From Pseudomonadota bacterium (GTDB taxonomy: Bacteria > Pseudomonadota > Gammaproteobacteria > Steroidobacterales > JBCBZW01), in contig JBCBZW010000015.1 of NCBI GenBank assembly GCA_039815145.1, forward strand, positions 1-64,000: a DNA stretch of 64,000 nt. Reading direction: 5' to 3'. The translations under genes and the position numbers were made by a program. A model generated the notes under the pieces. That model did not search any database. It was not told where the DNA came from and worked only from the letters and a program-made list of their open reading frames with translations. How positions within the stretch are numbered: the first letter of the stretch is position 1; each line of letters starts with the position of its first letter. Positions 60,673 through 64,000 of this stretch are shown here, piece by piece.

Positions 60673-60940
60673 TTGCAACGTGCATGTTGCCCCGCTTGCT
60701 CACCTGCCAGCACACCCTGCTCGGTACCCGGTGTGCGATGATGGCAACGACATCCGGAGGGGCCCGCGTCCAATGTCAGGGACGATCGTGGGTTGCGTCT
60801 CACGGAGAATCTCCACTCGCGCTGTAACCCAGAAGTTGAACGCCCCCCGAGACCGTTTGGTGAAGCTGGAGCTCCATCGACACAGACGCTGGACGTCTGG
60901 CCTGCGAGGGACCGCGCGCGCACCCGAAGGGGGTCGGGAC
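60673..60940. other. Gene-free stretch between the hairpin and a minus-strand ORF
   Basis: I see no supported gene here. Open frames on both strands read as low-complexity Arg/Pro/Ser sequence, which is typical of GC-rich non-coding DNA. Confidence 0.5.
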
Positions 60941-61282
60941 TCAGAGCCGCTGCCACTCAGGTGGTCGGCAGGACGCGGACGTCGTTGACGTACTCATGCA
61001 CCCGCTCGGCATGTCGGGCACAGAGAGAGGGCGTTCGCGCACCTTGTGTCGCGCGGGCGTGGCACCTTGTGGCATCAGCGCCTTTGCCACCGCCAGCATC
61101 CGCTCTCGTAGCAGATCCGGCGCCGCCGCATCCGTAACCACCGCCGAGCATCGGATGAGCTGGTGCCGCAAGAGACTGGAGTCGAGGACACTTAACGCAA
61201 GGCCTTCCACGTCTATGGGGGCACCGCCGTTGGCGTCCGCCATCAGGTCTGGCAGCACTGCTAGGTCAACGCCCGGCAGCAT
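60941..61282 (-). CDS. Hypothetical protein downstream of the heme monooxygenase gene
   Basis: Up to 113 residues from ATG 61282. The first 75 residues look like a real helical protein (LPGVDLAVLPDLMADANGG, VEGLALSVLDSSLLRHQLIRC), while the rest is Ser/Pro-rich and less convincing, so a frameshift or truncation is possible. No ribosome site is clear. It follows the monooxygenase gene by 18 nt and might be part of that transcript. I do not recognise it. Confidence 0.35.
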   Translation of the reverse strand: MLPGVDLAVLPDLMADANGGAPIDVEGLALSVLDSSLLRHQLIRCSAVVTDAAAPDLLRERMLAVAKALMPQGATPARHKVRERPLSVPDMPSGCMSTSTTSASCRPPEWQRL

Positions 61283-61300
61283 CGTGGTGGCGTCACGTCC

Positions 61301-61603
61301 TCAGAGCACCGCTTCGAAGGTCTCGAGATCAGGATGGGCGAGGTAAGTACCTTTCGGCGCAGACTGCTGAGCATGCGCCTTGCGGAAAGCCTCCGACTCC
61401 GTCCAGGCCAGGAACGCTTCCTTCGATTCCCATACGGAGTGCGAGGCGTAGAGCACATGGTCCTCGTGCTGCGGCCCCTTGAGCAGGGAGAAGGCCTTGA
61501 ATCCCGGCACTTCGGAGAGGTAAGAGTCTCGCTCGCGCCACACCTGTTCGAAGCCCTCCTCGAAGCCCGGTGCGATCTTGAATCGGTTCATCGCGATAAA
61601 CAT
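61301..61603 (-). CDS. Heme-degrading monooxygenase (ABM/IsdG-like)
   Basis: 100 residues of the antibiotic-biosynthesis-monooxygenase fold. MFIAMNRFKIAPGFEEGFEQVW, VPGFKAFSLLKGP, HVLYASHSVWESKEAFLAWTESEAFRKAH and YLAHPDLETFEAV match the small heme-degrading group (HmoA/IsdG-type). The residues usual for heme-oxygenase activity (early Asn, later Trp and His) are present. Likely releases iron from imported heme in the cytoplasm. It lies 29 nt downstream of the HmuV-like ATPase gene on the same strand. Confidence 0.85.
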   Translation of the reverse strand: MFIAMNRFKIAPGFEEGFEQVWRERDSYLSEVPGFKAFSLLKGPQHEDHVLYASHSVWESKEAFLAWTESEAFRKAHAQQSAPKGTYLAHPDLETFEAVL

Positions 61604-61632
61604 CGTTGTTCAACCCCCAATGGCAGTAAAAA

Positions 61633-62430
61633 TCAGGTAGTCACCAGGAGGCGTTCGTCGGCCTCCAAACGAGTGACATGAACGGGCACCTCGTAGACGC
61701 GGCTCAGCAGGGCAGGCTCCAGCACCTGCGCCGGCGTCCCCACACGCTGCAGGCGGCCCGCCGCCAACAGCGCGATGCGATCCGCAAAGCGGGCCGCAAG
61801 ATTCAAATCGTGCACCACGGCGACCACGCCCAGACGATGCTCCCGGCAGAGGCGAGCGACGGTGCTCATCAGCAGGAGTTCGTGAGCCAGATCCAAGCTG
61901 GCGGTAGGTTCATCCAACAGCAGGTACCGCGCGTCTCGGGCATCGTCGCCAGCACCGATACTCGGCCAGACCTGCATGAGCGCCCTGGCGAACTGCACAC
62001 GTTGCTGCTCACCGCCCGACAGGCTGTTGAACAGGCGGCCCAGCAGGACACTCAGATCGCACTGCTCGATCACCCACGCCTGGGCCTTTGCCTGCACCTC
62101 ATCGCCCAACCAGCGATTCGGTGCCCACCCCATGCGCAGCACCTCCTCCACCGTGAAGTCGAAGAGTATTCCCGACGCCTGGGTCATGACCGCGCGTCGG
62201 CTCGCCTGGCGGTCGAGGGGCATGCCGGCGAGGGTCTCGCCGTCGAGACACACCGTGCCGGTCCCGGGCGTGAGCTCCCCCGCCAGCAGACGCAGAAAGG
62301 TGGACTTGCCCGCCCCGTTTGGCCCCAGAAGCGCCACCAACTCCCCCGGCGATACGGCCAGGGAGACGTCGCAGAGCAATGCCCGCTCCCGAACCGCGTA
62401 GCTCACGCCTTGGGCTTCGAGCAGGCTCAT
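61633..62430 (-). CDS. hmuV: Heme ABC transporter ATP-binding protein
   Basis: 265 residues. Walker A LLGPNGAGKSTFLRLL, signature LSGGEQQRVQFARAL, Walker B YLLLDEPTASLD and switch histidine VVAVVHDLNLAARFAD. This fits the BtuD/FhuC/HmuV group; the heme assignment comes from the hmuT/hmuU-like and heme monooxygenase neighbours. ATG 62430 overlaps the permease stop by 4 nt, so translation is coupled. Confidence 0.9.
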   Translation of the reverse strand: MSLLEAQGVSYAVRERALLCDVSLAVSPGELVALLGPNGAGKSTFLRLLAGELTPGTGTVCLDGETLAGMPLDRQASRRAVMTQASGILFDFTVEEVLRMGWAPNRWLGDEVQAKAQAWVIEQCDLSVLLGRLFNSLSGGEQQRVQFARALMQVWPSIGAGDDARDARYLLLDEPTASLDLAHELLLMSTVARLCREHRLGVVAVVHDLNLAARFADRIALLAAGRLQRVGTPAQVLEPALLSRVYEVPVHVTRLEADERLLVTT

Positions 62431-63503
62431 CGCATCCTCACGCGGGCGATCAACCAGAGAAAGAACGGGCCGCCGATCGCACTGGTCACCAACCCCACGG
62501 GAAGCTCCGCCGGCACCACGAGGGTGCGCGCGAGGAGGTCCGCCATCACCATCATCAACGCCCCTAGCAGCGCCGACGCGGGCAGGACGTACCGATGGGA
62601 GGGCCCGCCGAGCAAGCGCACCAGGTGCGGCACGACCAACCCCAGAAAGCTGATGATTCCCGAGACAGCAACGCCGGCGCCGACCACAGCGGCGCTGGCG
62701 AGGATAGCGATGCGCGTGAGGTGCCGGGTGTCCACGCCCAGATGACGAGCACCCTCCTCGCCGAGCTGCAGCAGATCGAAGCGATCACCGAGGCGCAGCA
62801 GTACCGCCGCGCCCAGCGAGATCACCAGGAGCGACGGGATGATCGTGGGCCAGGTCGCCCGACCGAAGCTCCCCATCATCCAGAACACGAGCGTGCGCAG
62901 CTGGGTGTCATCGCTCAAGTATTCGAAGGCACCGACGCCTACCACCGCCAGCGCGTTGATAGCGATACCCACCAGGATCATGGTGACGGTGTTGAAGTTG
63001 CCGAAATAGCGCGAGAACAGGTAGAGAAAGGCGGTGACCAGCACGCCGCCGGTGATCGCCGAGGCGGGAACGGCGTAGTGGGCGAACCACAGCGGCCAGG
63101 CGATGGCCTCCCCGAGCACGATCATCGCCACCGCGCCGAGGGCGGCACCGCTGGACACGCCGATCAGTTGGGGGTCCGCCAAGGGATTACGGAACAGCCC
63201 CTGAAGCACGGCGCCAGCGAGCCCCAAGGCGGCACCGACGAACGCGGCAAGCAAGACGCGGGGGCTGCGAATCTCGATGAACACTGTGCGCTCGAGCAAC
63301 GCCTTCGCATCGCCCTCGGCGCCAAGCAGGGCACTCCAGGTGATCGGTACGGCACCGGTTTTCAACGCCACGACGACGCCGATCAGGAGTCCCGTGAGCA
63401 GCAGGCCCAGCACCCGACGCTGGCGCCCGCGGCGGCGACGCTCGTCATCCATCGGGAGCGTCGGTGTCGACTCACCCGCTAGGGCATCGGTAGCACTCAC
63501 CAC
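62427..63503 (-). CDS. hmuU: Heme/iron ABC transporter permease (FecCD family)
   Basis: 358 residues with about nine to ten membrane helices and FecCD landmarks: RSPRVLLAAFVGAALGLAGAVLQGLFRNPLADPQLIGVSSGAALGA, DRFDLLQLGEEGARHLGVD, and VSGIISFLGLVVPHLVRLLGG. Inner-membrane channel for heme or a similar iron chelate. It lies 12 nt after the end of the binding-protein gene and overlaps hmuV. Confidence 0.92.
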   Translation of the reverse strand: MVSATDALAGESTPTLPMDDERRRRGRQRRVLGLLLTGLLIGVVVALKTGAVPITWSALLGAEGDAKALLERTVFIEIRSPRVLLAAFVGAALGLAGAVLQGLFRNPLADPQLIGVSSGAALGAVAMIVLGEAIAWPLWFAHYAVPASAITGGVLVTAFLYLFSRYFGNFNTVTMILVGIAINALAVVGVGAFEYLSDDTQLRTLVFWMMGSFGRATWPTIIPSLLVISLGAAVLLRLGDRFDLLQLGEEGARHLGVDTRHLTRIAILASAAVVGAGVAVSGIISFLGLVVPHLVRLLGGPSHRYVLPASALLGALMMVMADLLARTLVVPAELPVGLVTSAIGGPFFLWLIARVRMR

Positions 63504-63515
63504 GATGGCGCGGCG

Positions 63516-64000
63516 TCAGGGCGCGCGGGCGGCGTCAGCACTCGCCACGGCATCGAGGGAGATCGCGAGTTCGCGTGCCGCCTCCAACGTGCGTGGGCCG
63601 AAGCCGAGCATCGCCATACCGTCCATATCGATCACCCGGCGGTGGCGTCCCGCGTCGGTGAGTCGCAGGGCGGGATGGGCGAGCAGTGCGTCGAGGCCGC
63701 CGGCATCGTTCACCCCGCGCGTGGGCACGACGAATATCGATGGGTTGATAGACACCATCATCTCCATCGAGACCGGTCGCCACCCTCGCATATCGGCGAG
63801 CGCGTTGGTTGCCCCGGCCATCGCCAGCAGACCATCGCCGGAGGTCTCAGCCCCCGCTCCCAGCGGTGCGCCATCGCGCAGCCCCAACAGGACCGCCACC
63901 TTTGGCGGCGTATCGCGATCGGGTAGATCAGCGAGCGCGTTGATCAGGGGCTGGATGCGCTCGGAGAGCAAGCGATCGCCCGCCTCAGGCACCCCCAACA
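63516..64000 (-). CDS. hmuT: Heme ABC transporter substrate-binding protein, C-terminal part
   Basis: The last 160 or so residues; the frame runs off the right edge. Contents fit HmuT/BtuF-type helical-backbone binding proteins: an AVLLGLRDGAPLGAGAETSGDGLLAMAGATNALADMRGW segment, NPSIFVVPTRGVNDAGGLDALLAHPALRLTDAGRHRRV and IDMDGMAMLGFGPRTLEAAREL. Periplasmic delivery of heme to HmuUV. First in the visible minus-strand hmuTUV-monooxygenase unit; its promoter lies beyond the window. Confidence 0.85.
   Translation of the reverse strand, partial: LGVPEAGDRLLSERIQPLINALADLPDRDTPPKVAVLLGLRDGAPLGAGAETSGDGLLAMAGATNALADMRGWRPVSMEMMVSINPSIFVVPTRGVNDAGGLDALLAHPALRLTDAGRHRRVIDMDGMAMLGFGPRTLEAARELAISLDAVASADAARAP

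Noticed and set aside
1-64000. CRISPR array or rRNA genes
   Set aside because: No series of regularly spaced identical repeats and no rRNA-like sequence was seen on reading through the window.

Overview
The window is GC-rich chromosomal DNA from a Gram-negative bacterium. It carries many TonB-dependent receptors (TBDRs), lipoproteins with lipoboxes, a FecI/FecR signalling pair and PEP-CTERM-type surface proteins. Together these suggest a high-GC, probably aquatic or marine gammaproteobacterium. That assignment is inference; no rRNA or complete tRNA is present.

The dominant theme is iron and heme acquisition. Left edge (1-2.9 kb): the end of a TonB-like protein, a prolyl aminopeptidase, an Lrp/AsnC regulator and a PhzF-family isomerase. 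Next (2.9-6.3 kb) is a patch resembling a decayed genomic island: the 3' half of a tRNA-Lys gene (a typical integrase scar), a ParDE toxin-antitoxin pair with its operator, two unknown coupled genes and a TBDR remnant.

6.5-34 kb is a cluster of TBDR loci. It has two PepSY/DUF3325-type inner-membrane operons and a TBDR followed by a rhodanese lipoprotein. It also has a five-gene operon (TBDR, TPR-sulfotransferase, FecI-type sigma, FecR, STN-domain TBDR), a TBDR-S9 peptidase operon, and a divergent TBDR followed by a FagA-like gene and fumC.

33-42 kb holds a Fe(III) ABC transporter whose ATPase and binding-protein genes run straight into imelysin, di-heme oxidoreductase, second imelysin and DUF1513 genes. 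The permease is divergent, and a 165-bp MITE-like element fills almost all of the space between the two units. 42-51.6 kb holds an LVIVD-repeat secreted protein, a split-barrel flavin-type protein, an M23-like peptidase, membrane proteins, NAD-dependent formate dehydrogenase, an ICMT-like methyltransferase, an alpha/beta hydrolase and a pseudoazurin-like lipoprotein.

51.8-64 kb is a heme-type locus in which PEP-CTERM-like surface proteins, a VPLP-CTERM zinc metalloprotease and a TBDR with a cysteine-bracketed helical insertion face a hmuTUV transporter and a heme-degrading monooxygenase. I consider this the best candidate for an undescribed system. About ten Fur-box-like sequences lie in front of these genes, so much of the window probably forms one iron-starvation regulon. 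Metal-independent enzymes (FumC, NAD-formate dehydrogenase) and a copper protein within it suggest an iron-sparing component. All functions come from reading the sequence; no similarity search was run.
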